Position numbers and translations under genes: made by a program. Shown in pieces: positions 15,780 to 26,362 of a DNA stretch of 30,244 nucleotides (the stretch's first letter is position 1; each line of letters starts with the position of its first letter). Location of the stretch: IMG/VR virus record IMGVR_UViG_3300022837_000056, positions 1-30,244 of that record. One strand, 5' to 3'. The notes under the pieces were generated by a model. It searched no databases, had not been told where the DNA came from, and worked only from the letters and a program-made list of their open reading frames with translations. The DNA is from a virus.

Positions 15780-16299
15780 GGATCAGCTAGTAGAACACTT
15801 AGACATCGTTAATAAGGTTGTCGAGAGGTACTTGTCTGGATCGGAGCCAACCCAGATATCTAAAGAGCTAGCTATGCCTAGGCAAAAGGTGGTGGGTTAT
15901 CTAAACGAGTGGCGAGCCATGGCTTCAGACAACGCTGCTATTCGTGCTAGAGCTAAGGAAGCTCTTGTCGGTGCAGACACCCACTACAGCAAGCTTATCT
16001 CAAAGGCTTATGAAGTAATAGACGAGGCAACTATGGTTGCAAACCTGGGAGCTAAGACTGCAGGCATCAAGTTGGTAATGGACCTAGAGCGAACCCGAAT
16101 AGACATGTTGCAGAAAGCCGGTCTTCTTGAGAATAAAGAGCTAGCAGAAGAAATGGTAGAGATCGAAGAGCGCCAGCAAGTCTTAATACAAATTCTAAAG
16201 GATGTTGCGTCTGAGCACCCAGAGATTCGAGATAAAATTATGAAGCGTCTGTCCCAGGCAACCAAGCCAGGAGAGACCATTACGATTGTGAACGAATAA
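15766..16299 (+). CDS. Terminase small subunit
   Basis: 177 residues from GTG 15766, chosen because a TAAGAGGG site lies just upstream; an in-frame TTG at 15721 would add 15 residues inside the gene before. PTQISKELAMPRQKVVGYLNEWRAMA (about residues 26-51) is a helix-turn-helix as found in small terminases. The rest is a long helical region with coiled-coil character (LAEEMVEIEERQQVLIQIL) suited to oligomer formation. It directly precedes the large subunit with a TAATG overlap. It should recognise the packaging site and recruit the large subunit. Confidence 0.72.
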   Translation: MSTPEDQLVEHLDIVNKVVERYLSGSEPTQISKELAMPRQKVVGYLNEWRAMASDNAAIRARAKEALVGADTHYSKLISKAYEVIDEATMVANLGAKTAGIKLVMDLERTRIDMLQKAGLLENKELAEEMVEIEERQQVLIQILKDVASEHPEIRDKIMKRLSQATKPGETITIVNE

Positions 16300-18080
16300 T
16301 GTTTGATGATTTCTTAGAGGCGCTGCAAGATAGCCCATTCGCAGAGGTTCCCGTAGACGCCAAGACCTTTGTTGAGGGAATTGACTATCTTGGTCAGCCG
16401 ACCTTATCCCAGAGTCAGTATGACATTGTGGAAGCTATGAGTCAGATCTACAGAAAAGAAGACCTCATAGAGCTTATGGGTTTTGAAGAGGGCACTCGCT
16501 ACTATAAAAAATATACCAAGAACGAAGTCATCCTCCAGCTGGGAAAGGGTAGCGGAAAAGACTTTACCTCTACAGTTGCCTGTGCATATATCGTGTACAA
16601 GCTTCTTTGCTTAAAGGACCCCGCAAGATATTTTGGAAAGCCCGGCGGAGACGCCATCGACATTATTAACATTGCTATAAATGCACAGCAGGCAAAGAAC
16701 GTTTTCTTTAAAGGCTTTAAATCTAAGATCGAAAGGTCTCCTTGGTTTCAAGGTAAGTACTATGCAAAAATGGATAGCATAGAGTTTGACCATTCAATAA
16801 CGGTTTATTCTGGACACTCCGAGCGTGAGTCTCACGAGGGCCTAAACCTGATCTTGGCAGTTCTAGATGAGATCTCTGGCTTCGCCTCTGAGGTTGGAAC
16901 AGGCAATGAGCAGGCCAAGACCGCAGATAATATATACAAGGCATTTCGTGCTTCGGTAGACTCTCGGTTCCCAGACTTGGGTAAGGTTGCATTGCTATCT
17001 TTTCCACGTTACCCAGGAGACTTCATCTCTCAAAGATATGACGATGTCGTAATGGAAAAAGAGGTAGTGACAAAGCATCACAAGTTTATTATGAATGATG
17101 AGTTGCCAGAAGACGCCCCAGGAAATTCTTTAGAGATTGACTGGGAAGAGGACACAATCCTTACTTACAAGTATCCAGGGATGTTTGCCCTAAAGCGTCC
17201 CACTTGGGTGGTTAACCCTACACGTAAGATCGATGACTTCAAGATAGCCTTTTACACAGACCTTGCTGATGCCATGCAGAGGTTTGCTTGCGTTCCAAGG
17301 TTCTCCTCAGATGCTTTCTTTAAGCAGAGGGACAAGGTCCAAAACGCTATGACCATCAGAAACCCCATAGACGGTTTCAAGAGGTTCGAGGAAACGTTTA
17401 AGCCAGACCCAACTAAGAAGTATTATGTTCACGCTGACCTTGCACAACGACACGACAAGTGTGCTGTTGCCATTGCTCACGTAGATCGTTGGGTAAATAT
17501 TCAGGTAATTAAAGATTATGAGCAGGTAGCTCCAGTAGTAGTGGTAGACGCTGTAGTCTATTGGGAGCCACGTGTTGAGGGGCCAGTAGATCTTTCAGAG
17601 GTTAAGCAGTGGATTCAGAACCTACGCAGGCTAGGATTCGATATTGGAATGGTCTCCTTTGACCGCTGGCAGTCCTTTGATATTCAGAATGAGCTAAAGG
17701 CTGTTGGGATCAGAACTGAGACGGTATCGGTAGCCAAGAAACATTACGAGGATATGGCAATGCTTATCTATGAAGAGCGACTAGCGATGCCAATGATTGA
17801 TTTGTTGTTTGAAGAGCTAACAGAGCTAAAGATTATGAAGGGTAATAGGGTAGACCACCCGAGAAAGTCCTCCAAAGACCTAGCAGACGCTGTTTGTGGA
17901 GCCATCTATGGAGCTATATCCCATACACCAAAGAACACTAACCAAGAAGTTCAAATCCACACGTTTAGAGATAGAGCCAAGTCACCACAAGAGCTTGCGG
18001 ATAAGGACAGAAATGTGATAAGATATAGGCCAGAGCAAAAAGATTTAGAAGACTATCTGGGTCAGTTTAATTTAATCTAG
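16299..18080 (+). CDS. terL: Terminase large subunit (DNA-packaging ATPase/nuclease)
   Basis: 593 residues, ATG 16299. The ATPase has Walker A LGKGSGKD (G82-D88), and Walker B LILAVLDE (D190, E191). The RNase H-like nuclease has D380 (YYVHADLAQRHDKCAVA), D455 (MVSFDRWQSF) and an acidic residue among D527/D530 (SSKDLADAVCGA), which fits a metal-dependent headful or cos nuclease. It powers DNA entry into the prohead and cuts the genome. Strikingly, the head genes are not adjacent: replication genes come before and nucleotide genes after it, and head-type genes reappear near the right edge. Confidence 0.93.
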   Translation: MFDDFLEALQDSPFAEVPVDAKTFVEGIDYLGQPTLSQSQYDIVEAMSQIYRKEDLIELMGFEEGTRYYKKYTKNEVILQLGKGSGKDFTSTVACAYIVYKLLCLKDPARYFGKPGGDAIDIINIAINAQQAKNVFFKGFKSKIERSPWFQGKYYAKMDSIEFDHSITVYSGHSERESHEGLNLILAVLDEISGFASEVGTGNEQAKTADNIYKAFRASVDSRFPDLGKVALLSFPRYPGDFISQRYDDVVMEKEVVTKHHKFIMNDELPEDAPGNSLEIDWEEDTILTYKYPGMFALKRPTWVVNPTRKIDDFKIAFYTDLADAMQRFACVPRFSSDAFFKQRDKVQNAMTIRNPIDGFKRFEETFKPDPTKKYYVHADLAQRHDKCAVAIAHVDRWVNIQVIKDYEQVAPVVVVDAVVYWEPRVEGPVDLSEVKQWIQNLRRLGFDIGMVSFDRWQSFDIQNELKAVGIRTETVSVAKKHYEDMAMLIYEERLAMPMIDLLFEELTELKIMKGNRVDHPRKSSKDLADAVCGAIYGAISHTPKNTNQEVQIHTFRDRAKSPQELADKDRNVIRYRPEQKDLEDYLGQFNLI

Positions 18081-18090
18081 AAAGGTCCCA

Positions 18091-18484
18091 GTGTCCATAA
18101 CTATTGTATATTTTTCAAACTATTCTGGTAACACCAAGAGATTCGCGGAGAAAATAAATGAGAACGCTATTCCTATTCCTATTAAGTCTAGTGATAGCGA
18201 GCCTCTTATTATGCATAATCCTTATGTTCTCTTTGTTCCGACTTATGGTAGTGGCAGCGACACGCATGCAATCCCAAGACAGGTTCGAAGATTCTTAAAT
18301 AACAGAAACAATCGTGAAAAGCTCCAGGGAGTAGTTGGCTTCGGCAATACTAACTTTGGAGAAGATTTTTGTAAAGCAGCACACATGATATCTAGCAAAG
18401 CAGGAGTACCACTGGTCGCTAGAATAGAAATTTTTGGTACACAAGATGACGTCATAGAGGTCAAGAATAGGTTGGAAATACTAT

Positions 18485-18495
<11 letters not shown>
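18091..18495 (+). CDS. nrdI: NrdI, flavodoxin for class Ib ribonucleotide reductase
   Basis: 134 residues from GTG 18091, with AAAGG upstream. [20 protein letters not shown] is the FMN phosphate-binding loop of the NrdI flavodoxin; [22 protein letters not shown] and [15 protein letters not shown] are the other two NrdI signatures. NrdI supplies the oxidant for assembly of the dimanganese-tyrosyl radical in NrdF. It precedes nrdE with an eleven-base overlap and begins the nucleotide-supply operon. Full length for the family (about 130-150). No nrdH (thiol donor) is seen between nrdI and nrdE, so a host redoxin is probably used. Confidence 0.92.
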
Positions 18496-21598
<3,103 letters not shown>

Positions 21599-21599
<1 letters not shown>

Positions 21600-22834
21600 T
21601 GACGTTCTATCAAACACTCGAAGAGGCAGACTCTGAGGTATTTAATTTCATACAACAAGAAAAGTCAAGACAAAACAACACTCTTGAGATGATTGCAAGT
21701 GAAAACTTTGTACCGTTGTCGATCATGGAGGCACAGGGTTCAGTCCTCACCAATAAGTACGCTGAGGGTTACCCTGGAAAGCGTTACTATGGAGGCTGTG
21801 AGTTTGTAGATGAGATAGAGAACCTAGCAATCTCCAGGGTAAAACAACTCTTTGGTGCAAAGTATGCAAACGTTCAACCTCACTCTGGCTCAAGTGCTAG
21901 TGCAGCTGTGCTTCATGCGTTGGCTTCACCAGGAGATACTATTCTCGGGATGGAGTTGTCTCACGGTGGTCACTTAACCCACGGGATGAAGCTCAACTTT
22001 TCGGGTAGAAACTATAAAGCTACATCATACGGTGTAGATCCATTAACTAACTTAATAGACATGGATGAGGTAAGAGACAAAGCTCTAGAGCACAGGCCTC
22101 AAGTTCTAATTGCTGGCTGGTCTGCATACTCCAGGCACCTTGATTTTGATGCCTTTAGAAGCATCGCTAATGAGGTTGGAGCAAAGCTTTGGGTAGACAT
22201 GGCTCACTTCTCTGGACTGGTTGCAGCTGACCTGCACCCAAGCCCATTCCCTTTTGCTGATGCAGTTTCTACAACAGTTCATAAAACATTGGGAGGGCCA
22301 AGGTCCGGAGTAATCCTTAGCCAGGATGCAGACATTGCCAAAAGAATAAACTCCGCAGTGTTCCCTGGACAGCAGGGCGGTCCTCTAATGCATGTGATAG
22401 CTGCCAAGGCCGTCGCGTTTAAGTTAGCTATGCTTCCAGAATTTAAAGAGCGTCAAGAGAGAACAATCTCTGGAGCAAAAGTTATAGCAGAGACACTGGT
22501 AGATCGAGGAATAAATGTCTTAACTGGGGGAACAGATGTGCACCTCTTAATAGTAGACTTGTCTAACTCTAATATTAGTGGCAAAGAAGCAGAAGATCTT
22601 CTTCATAGCTCTGGCATCACAGTTAATAGAAACTCAGTACCTTTTGACAGCAGATCGCCTATGGTCACTTCTGGACTTAGAATCGGAACTCCTGCCTTAG
22701 CTACAAGAGGCTTCGGGGATGAGGAATTCCAAGAGGTAGCAGATGTTATCGCAGACCTCCTGTTAAGCAAAATGTCTCCTAACTCTGCAATGGACAGAGT
22801 AAAGCTTTTGACTCAGGCATTTAAGCTTTATTAG
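21599..22834 (+). CDS. glyA: Serine hydroxymethyltransferase (GlyA)
   Basis: 411 residues from GTG 21599, overlapping the nrdF stop by one base. PLP-dependent fold: [67 protein letters not shown] (D200) and the PLP lysine K229 in [13 protein letters not shown]. The GGPRSG variant (not RGPRGG) is typical of actinobacterial enzymes and suggests acquisition from a host. It converts serine and tetrahydrofolate to glycine and methylene-tetrahydrofolate, the one-carbon donor for thymidylate synthesis, so it fits next to ribonucleotide reductase. No thymidylate synthase is seen in this window. Full length and apparently intact. Confidence 0.95.
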
Positions 22835-22846
22835 TCTAAACTTTGT

Positions 22847-22875
22847 TTGACAATCTCTTCTGTGTCCTGTATACT
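22847..22875 (+). promoter_or_regulatory. Strong promoter of the tRNA-Asn/tRNA-Gly unit
   Basis: TTGACA (22847-22852), 17-base spacer, TATACT (22870-22875). Start expected near 22882. A second -10-like TATAAT follows at 22879-22884. It begins 12 bases after glyA and drives the tRNA genes at 22922 onwards. Confidence 0.75.
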
Positions 22876-22921
22876 TAGTATAATATCCAAGTCGCAAGGC
22901 TTGTTAGTTAGTAATTTAGAT

Positions 22922-22994
22922 TGCCCCATAGCTCAATTGGCAGAGCGCAGAGCTGTTAACTCTGATGTTCCTGGTTCGAGTCCAGGTGGGGCAG
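22922..22994 (+). tRNA. tRNA-Asn (GTT)
   Basis: Full cloverleaf: acceptor TGCCCCA/TGGGGCA, T8-A9, D-stem GCTC/GAGC, anticodon stem CAGAG/CTCTG with loop CTGTTAA giving anticodon GTT (22955-22957), and T-stem CCTGG/CCAGG around TTCGAGT. Discriminator G. The 3' CCA is not encoded. Confidence 0.95.
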
Positions 22995-22995
22995 C

Positions 22996-23066
22996 GGGAA
23001 TATAGTTTAATGGTAAAACTACAGATTTCCAATCTGTTGTTGAGAGTTCGATCCTCTCTATTCCCT
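22996..23066 (+). tRNA. tRNA-Gly (TCC)
   Basis: Acceptor GGGAATA/TATTCCC, T8-A9, D-stem GTTT/AAAC, anticodon stem ACAGA/TCTGT with loop TTTCCAA giving TCC (23028-23030), T-stem GAGAG/CTCTC around TTCGATC. Discriminator T; CCA not encoded. One base separates it from tRNA-Asn. A weak A5/T6 hairpin follows at 23076-23091 and may end the transcript. Confidence 0.93.
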
Positions 23067-23102
23067 CTCAAGTTCAAAAACCGCATTTTTTATATACTCT
23101 AG

Positions 23103-23155
23103 TATAATGGTATTAGGGAGTCTATCTAGCTAACCCCGATAATCGTGTCACTCCC
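23103..23155 (+). promoter_or_regulatory. -10 element and 5'-terminal leader hairpin
   Basis: TATAAT at 23103-23108 predicts a start at 23115. The RNA would open with GGGAGT (23116-23121), which pairs with ACTCCC (23150-23155) and closes a 28-base apical region, before the AAGGAG site and ATG of the 23186 gene. An upstream TATACT at 23093-23098 is a second -10 candidate. The function of the hairpin (stability or regulation) is not known. Confidence 0.45.
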
Positions 23156-23185
23156 CTATAACTAAACCCCTAAGGAGTAAAAGAC

Positions 23186-23428
23186 ATGCGTAAACTACTT
23201 AAAATATTGGCAAGAATGCTTGCAGTATTCTTCGCATCTGCACTTTCAGTGCTAGGTGTTGGAGCAATCGTAGGGATTCAACTTTGGCAATCACTGCTTA
23301 TGGCAGGGGCATTGGGAGTGGCAAGAGTCCTGGAAGGGATAGCAAGAGCTTACATTGGCGATGGAAAGCTAACAGATCTTGAGATCGAGGAAGTCTTTCA
23401 GAAGGCAGCCGCCAGGAAAAAACCCTAA
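23186..23428 (+). CDS. Small membrane protein, possible holin
   Basis: 80 residues, ATG 23186 with TAAGGAG 12 bases upstream. The N-terminus is basic (MRKLLKILARM), followed by a hydrophobic stretch LAVFFASALSVLGVGAIVGI and a second, less hydrophobic helix (WQSLLMAGALGVARVLEGIARAYI), then an acidic tail (GKLTDLEIEEVF). Two membrane helices in a protein this short is compatible with a holin. It lies upstream of tmRNA and endolysin. A second, better holin candidate is at 27587, so which one times lysis is unclear. Confidence 0.5.
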   Translation: MRKLLKILARMLAVFFASALSVLGVGAIVGIQLWQSLLMAGALGVARVLEGIARAYIGDGKLTDLEIEEVFQKAAARKKP

Positions 23429-23436
23429 ACAATAGC

Positions 23437-23465
23437 TTGCAATGAGCGACACTTTAAGATACAAT
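23437..23465 (+). promoter_or_regulatory. Promoter before the 23496 gene
   Basis: TTGCAA (23437-23442), 17 bases, TACAAT (23460-23465). Start near 23472, leaving a 24-base leader with AGGAAGAGG before ATG 23496. Confidence 0.5.
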
Positions 23466-23495
23466 AGAGTATAAGCCGCAAAGGAAGAGGTTGTG

Positions 23496-23729
23496 ATGGA
23501 TGACTTTAACGTATGGTTAAGTCACGGTTATGTAATGGGTTGGTGTGGGCCGGCAGTTTGCGATACCCATGACGGAGTCCCAATGTCGGAGACAGAGTTA
23601 GCTGAGTTTGATGACGGTGGTGACCCATGCCTACACATTCTTCGTCTCTATGAGGACAAGGAACACAAAAAATCTATAGAAGAAAGCCACTCTCCGTCTA
23701 TTTGGAGAGCTATTAACAGCGGCCTATAA
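23496..23729 (+). CDS. Small conserved actinophage-type protein, unknown
   Basis: 77 residues from ATG 23496, preferred to GTG 23493 because of its distance to AGGAAGAGG. MDDFNVWLSHGYVMGWCGPAVCDTHDGVPMSETELAEFDDGGDPCLHILRLYED has three cysteines and a GWCGPxVCxTHDG segment like that of small proteins seen often in actinobacterial phages. Possibly metal binding. No membrane segment. Function unknown. Confidence 0.6.
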   Translation: MDDFNVWLSHGYVMGWCGPAVCDTHDGVPMSETELAEFDDGGDPCLHILRLYEDKEHKKSIEESHSPSIWRAINSGL

Positions 23730-23765
23730 CTCAGGCTACCACCGTAAAACCACATAATTAAACAT

Positions 23766-24070
23766 GGGAGTGATCGGTTTCGACAGTAAGTCTGAAGCTG
23801 GAGAAGCAAGCAGAGAATCCTGTACCTCTTGAATCGGGAAAAAGAATAACTGCAAACTCACGTTCTGCATTCGCACTAGCTGCTTAATAGCGCTCAGTGC
23901 ACCACGGGCAGCATTAGTTCTAAATGGGCACCCCTGGATTTAAGTAAATAGAACACCCACCAAGGTGGCGACCTTAACCGCAACCCGCAGCACCGTGGCT
24001 GGTAGAGCCTAAGCTTGTAGAAGAACAGTAGATTGCTTATTGGACGGGGGTTCAATTCCCCCCACTTCCA
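23766..24070 (+). ncRNA. ssrA: tmRNA (ssrA) with tag ANSRSAFALAA
   Basis: The 5' end GGGAGTG-ATCGGTTTCGACAG and the 3' end with GGTTCAATTCC and CACTTCC are diagnostic of tmRNA; GGGAGTG pairs with CACTTCC (one G-T pair) as the tRNA-like acceptor stem, followed by discriminator A. CCA is not encoded. The tag reading frame begins at GCA 23852: Ala-Asn-Ser-Arg-Ser-Ala-Phe-Ala-Leu-Ala-Ala, then TAA TAG (23885-23890). ALAA is the usual signal for ClpXP-type degradation. The middle has GC-rich pseudoknot-like arms (CACGGGCAGC; CACCAAGGTGG). A CATAAT -10-like element at 23753-23758 predicts transcription start within a base of position 23766. It would rescue stalled ribosomes and tag nascent proteins. 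Intact, so probably functional. Confidence 0.95.
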
Positions 24071-24102
24071 CAAATCTTCTCCTGCATGTATGGGGGTAAC
24101 CA

Positions 24103-24176
24103 GATCCTGTAGCTCAGCTGGTTAGAGCGCCGTTCTGTCACGGCGGAGGTCGCCAGTTCAAGTCTGGTCAGGGTCG
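24103..24176 (+). tRNA. tRNA-Asp (GTC)
   Basis: Acceptor GATCCTG/CAGGGTC, D-stem GCTC/GAGC, anticodon stem CCGTT/GGCGG (two G-T pairs) with loop CTGTCAC giving GTC (24137-24139), T-arm with TTCAAGT. Discriminator G; CCA not encoded. Thirty-two bases after tmRNA. Confidence 0.93.
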
Positions 24177-24180
24177 CTTT

Positions 24181-24252
24181 GCCTCCTTAGCATAACGGCT
24201 AGTGCACTGGTTTTGTAATCCAGGGATAAGTGTTCGATTCACTTAGGAGGCT
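24181..24252 (+). tRNA. tRNA-Thr (TGT)
   Basis: Acceptor GCCTCCT/AGGAGGC, D-stem GCAT/GTGC, anticodon stem CTGG/CCAG plus a T-T mismatch beside loop TTTGTAA giving TGT (24214-24216), T-stem AAGTG/CACTT around TTCGATT. Discriminator T; CCA not encoded. Four bases after tRNA-Asp. Confidence 0.9.
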
Positions 24253-24281
24253 CTTGGTTAATGTCGTGATTTAAAGCTCTG

Positions 24282-24290
24282 TGGTATAAT
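24282..24290 (+). promoter_or_regulatory. Extended -10 promoter of the endolysin unit
   Basis: TGG plus TATAAT (24285-24290), start near 24297. The 20-base leader carries AAGGAGAG before ATG 24317. No clear -35. Confidence 0.5.
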
Positions 24291-24316
24291 TGAATAGATT
24301 AGACAAGGAGAGCTAT

Positions 24317-25156
24317 ATGAACACCTATCAACAGCCCCTAGATGGCGTATATGGTAAAGACTGGAAGATTTCAAGCAAGATGGGTTGGAGAATTCACCCA
24401 ATTCACAAGACCAAGAAGCACCATAACGGTACAGATATTATAAGCCTTAGAAGCGGAACGACCTATGTGGAGGCGTTTGCAAACGGTCGGGTAGTCAAGG
24501 CACGTCAGTCAAACGCTGCTGGCGGAGGCTTTGGGTATTACGTAGTGCTTAGGCATTACCTAGACGGAGAGTACTACACCTCGTTGTATGCACACCTTGA
24601 GCCTAACTCTTTTCAGGTTAAGGTGGGTCAGCTGCTCAGTGCCGGAGATGTCCTAGGAAAAATGGGTACGTCTGGGATGAGCACCGGAAAGCACCTTCAC
24701 TTTGAGATTTGGAAAGGCAAGAAGCACGGATGGTCATCAGACGGTAAGGGATTTGTAGAACCAGTTGGCTTCATAAAGGCACTAAACGCTTCTGCACAGG
24801 CTAAGGCCTGGGCTAAGGAGTCAACTCCAGAAACAGATCCTGTGGAGCCAGAGCCTAACCACGAGCCAACAAAGAAGACAGCCAAGGGGCCTTCTGTAAA
24901 GGCCTTCGTTGTGCCCGTGACTGTTCCTATAGTTGTACCAGTTCCTAGGAAAGTCGTGAAGAAGCCAGCGGTAAAGCCTGTTGCTAAGCCTGTTGCGAAA
25001 AAGATTGAAAAGCCAAAAACTCATAAGATTGTTTCTGGAGATACTCTTGGAAAGATTGCTAGGAAGTATAGGACTAATGTCGCTACACTTACAAAGCTTA
25101 ATAAGATAAAGAGACCAGATTTAATTTTTGTAGGTCAGACAATTAAGTTACCATAA
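24317..25156 (+). CDS. Endolysin: M23 metallopeptidase with C-terminal LysM
   Basis: 279 residues from ATG 24317, favoured by AAGGAG; an in-frame TTG at 24290 lies inside the promoter. The M23 (LytM-type) domain covers about 1-155: H36 and D40 (HHNGTD), H93 (LYAHLE) and H126/H128 (GKHLHFEI) are the zinc and catalytic residues of this family, which cuts peptide cross-links of peptidoglycan. A Pro/Lys/Val-rich linker (about 170-230) with VAKPVAKK repeats follows, then a LysM (KIVSGDTLGKIARKYRTN through FVGQTIKLP) that binds the glycan. No signal peptide, so it needs a holin. Overlaps the next gene by one base. Confidence 0.9.
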   Translation: MNTYQQPLDGVYGKDWKISSKMGWRIHPIHKTKKHHNGTDIISLRSGTTYVEAFANGRVVKARQSNAAGGGFGYYVVLRHYLDGEYYTSLYAHLEPNSFQVKVGQLLSAGDVLGKMGTSGMSTGKHLHFEIWKGKKHGWSSDGKGFVEPVGFIKALNASAQAKAWAKESTPETDPVEPEPNHEPTKKTAKGPSVKAFVVPVTVPIVVPVPRKVVKKPAVKPVAKPVAKKIEKPKTHKIVSGDTLGKIARKYRTNVATLTKLNKIKRPDLIFVGQTIKLP

Positions 25157-25335
25157 TGGCAACATATGAATACAAGTGCAAGTCATGCAGGGCACACGAA
25201 GTAGTCCTGAGGTCAATCTCTGACAAAGAGGTTGTTCCTAAATGCAAGGCTTGCAATCTAGGCCTCACTAGGGTATACTCTAATGTAGGAGTTGCCTTTA
25301 GCGGTAGCGGATTTTATAGTAATGATAAGGGGTAA
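25156..25335 (+). CDS. FmdB-like zinc-ribbon protein
   Basis: 59 residues; ATG 25156 overlaps the endolysin stop (TAATG). MATYEYKCKSC, then VVPKCKACNLGLTRVYSNVGVAFSGSGFYSND is the FmdB-type ribbon: two CxxC pairs flanking a short strand, then the Phe-Ser-Gly-Ser-Gly-Phe-Tyr end. The gene is short and easy to miss. FmdB-family proteins are common in actinobacteria and their phages; their role (possibly regulatory) is not settled. Confidence 0.75.
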   Translation: MATYEYKCKSCRAHEVVLRSISDKEVVPKCKACNLGLTRVYSNVGVAFSGSGFYSNDKG

Positions 25336-25338
25336 CTT

Positions 25339-25584
25339 TTGCAAATATTAACAGATAAAATAGAGTGGACCCTTTCGGCAATAGACCGATGCGACTATGG
25401 TTGTTCAGCTCAGGCATACGTCCGTGCTGTAGGAGTTAGCGGAGAGCTTTTGTTTTGTTCTCATCACTATAATAAGGTTTCTAATGATCCTACAGGATAT
25501 CAAAACCTAGAGAAGTTTGCCTACCAGGTGGTGGACGAAAGAGAAAAGCTAATCGAGAATAGATTGCAAGGGTTAGACTCTTAG
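25339..25584 (+). CDS. Small DUF7455-like protein
   Basis: 81 residues from TTG 25339, with AAGGGG seven bases before it. AIDRCDYGCSAQAYVRAVGVSGELLFCSHHYNKV matches a small zinc-ribbon family of actinobacteria (annotated DUF7455, from memory), in which DRCDxCxAQAYVR is followed by LLFCxHH. Cysteines and histidines could bind zinc. Acidic helix at the C-terminus. Function unknown. Confidence 0.6.
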   Translation: MQILTDKIEWTLSAIDRCDYGCSAQAYVRAVGVSGELLFCSHHYNKVSNDPTGYQNLEKFAYQVVDEREKLIENRLQGLDS

Positions 25585-25594
25585 GTCGGTATTT

Positions 25595-25996
25595 ATGGAA
25601 TACTTAATAGGATCAATAACAACATTCTTTATTATAATCTTTGTTTATTTTAATGTATCTGCTAGCGTAAGACAAAACACTACGCCTACCCTAAGATTTT
25701 CCCAAAGCTACAGGTACCACCTGATATCCCCATACTCACCATTCGTCTACACAGGCTCATCTGCTGAAGAGGTTAAGACACAGGCAATGGTTCACTTTGA
25801 CAAGGTAAACTTAAAGATAGTTTTATTTGAGGACCAGGCTTATTGGATTCAAGACGAGGCTTTCTATACTGCAGAGCTCTCACCTGACGGGAAAATAGAT
25901 AAATTAACACAAAAAGTAGTTGACACAATGACCATGGATCCTGTACAATTGAATAAGATAATGATTATCGTAGAAACTCTTAGAGAAGGGAAGTAA
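25595..25996 (+). CDS. Small membrane-anchored protein, unknown
   Basis: 133 residues from ATG 25595. An N-terminal membrane segment (YLIGSITTFFIIIFVYFNVSA) is followed by a soluble part of about 105 residues (SPYSPFVYTGSSAEEVKTQAMVHFDKVNLKIVLFEDQAYWI). This would be an anchor with the bulk in the cytoplasm or outside, depending on orientation. No family recognised. Located between the endolysin and small genes, so could have a lysis-related role, which is not supported directly. Ribosome-binding site weak (TAGGTCGG). Confidence 0.5.
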   Translation: MEYLIGSITTFFIIIFVYFNVSASVRQNTTPTLRFSQSYRYHLISPYSPFVYTGSSAEEVKTQAMVHFDKVNLKIVLFEDQAYWIQDEAFYTAELSPDGKIDKLTQKVVDTMTMDPVQLNKIMIIVETLREGK

Positions 25997-25998
25997 GA

Positions 25999-26349
25999 AT
26001 GCTAATAGGAATTCAAGGCACCAAATCCTTTTCCGACTACGGAATCTTTCTTAGAGCTATGGGAACCGCATTGTCTTCAATGAGTACATCGGACAAGAAG
26101 TTTTACATTTACTCAACAGGGCCATCTAGCTTAAACTCTATGGCCCATGAGTTTTGTAACGTGTCGGAGAGAAGCCTTAGGGCCCGAGGCATTCGTGTAA
26201 GGGTCATAAAGGTGCCACCTAAGTGGATCAAAGAAAGCATCCTGGATATAGATTACTTTATCTACTTTAGCAAGCCAAAAGAACCAGTCTCAGATCTTGT
26301 AGATTATGCAGAATCAAAGGGCGTAGATATCGGAATATACAGATACTAA
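25999..26349 (+). CDS. Rossmann-like protein, possibly SLOG (DUF2493-like)
   Basis: 116 residues, ATG 25999. The N-terminus MLIGIQGTKSFSDYGIFLRAMGTAL, the strand KFYIYSTGPSSLNSMAHEF, a helix with RSLRARGIRVRVIKVPPKWIKES, the DYFIYFSKPKEPVSDLVDYAESKGVDIGIYRY end follow the alternation of a SLOG/DUF2493-type fold: first strand with GxxxF, a Gly-rich or Ser-rich loop, then a wrapped helix and a final strand with a sub-strand about binding. SLOG proteins bind nucleotides or nucleotide-derived signals. The fit is by order of elements only. No catalytic residue identified. Confidence 0.45.
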   Translation: MLIGIQGTKSFSDYGIFLRAMGTALSSMSTSDKKFYIYSTGPSSLNSMAHEFCNVSERSLRARGIRVRVIKVPPKWIKESILDIDYFIYFSKPKEPVSDLVDYAESKGVDIGIYRY

Positions 26350-26362
26350 CAGCTTAGCGGAT

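Noticed and set aside
22922-24252. tRNA genes as a phage integration site
   Set aside because: No integrase gene and no repeated tRNA 3' segment found; the tRNAs are complete and under their own promoter.
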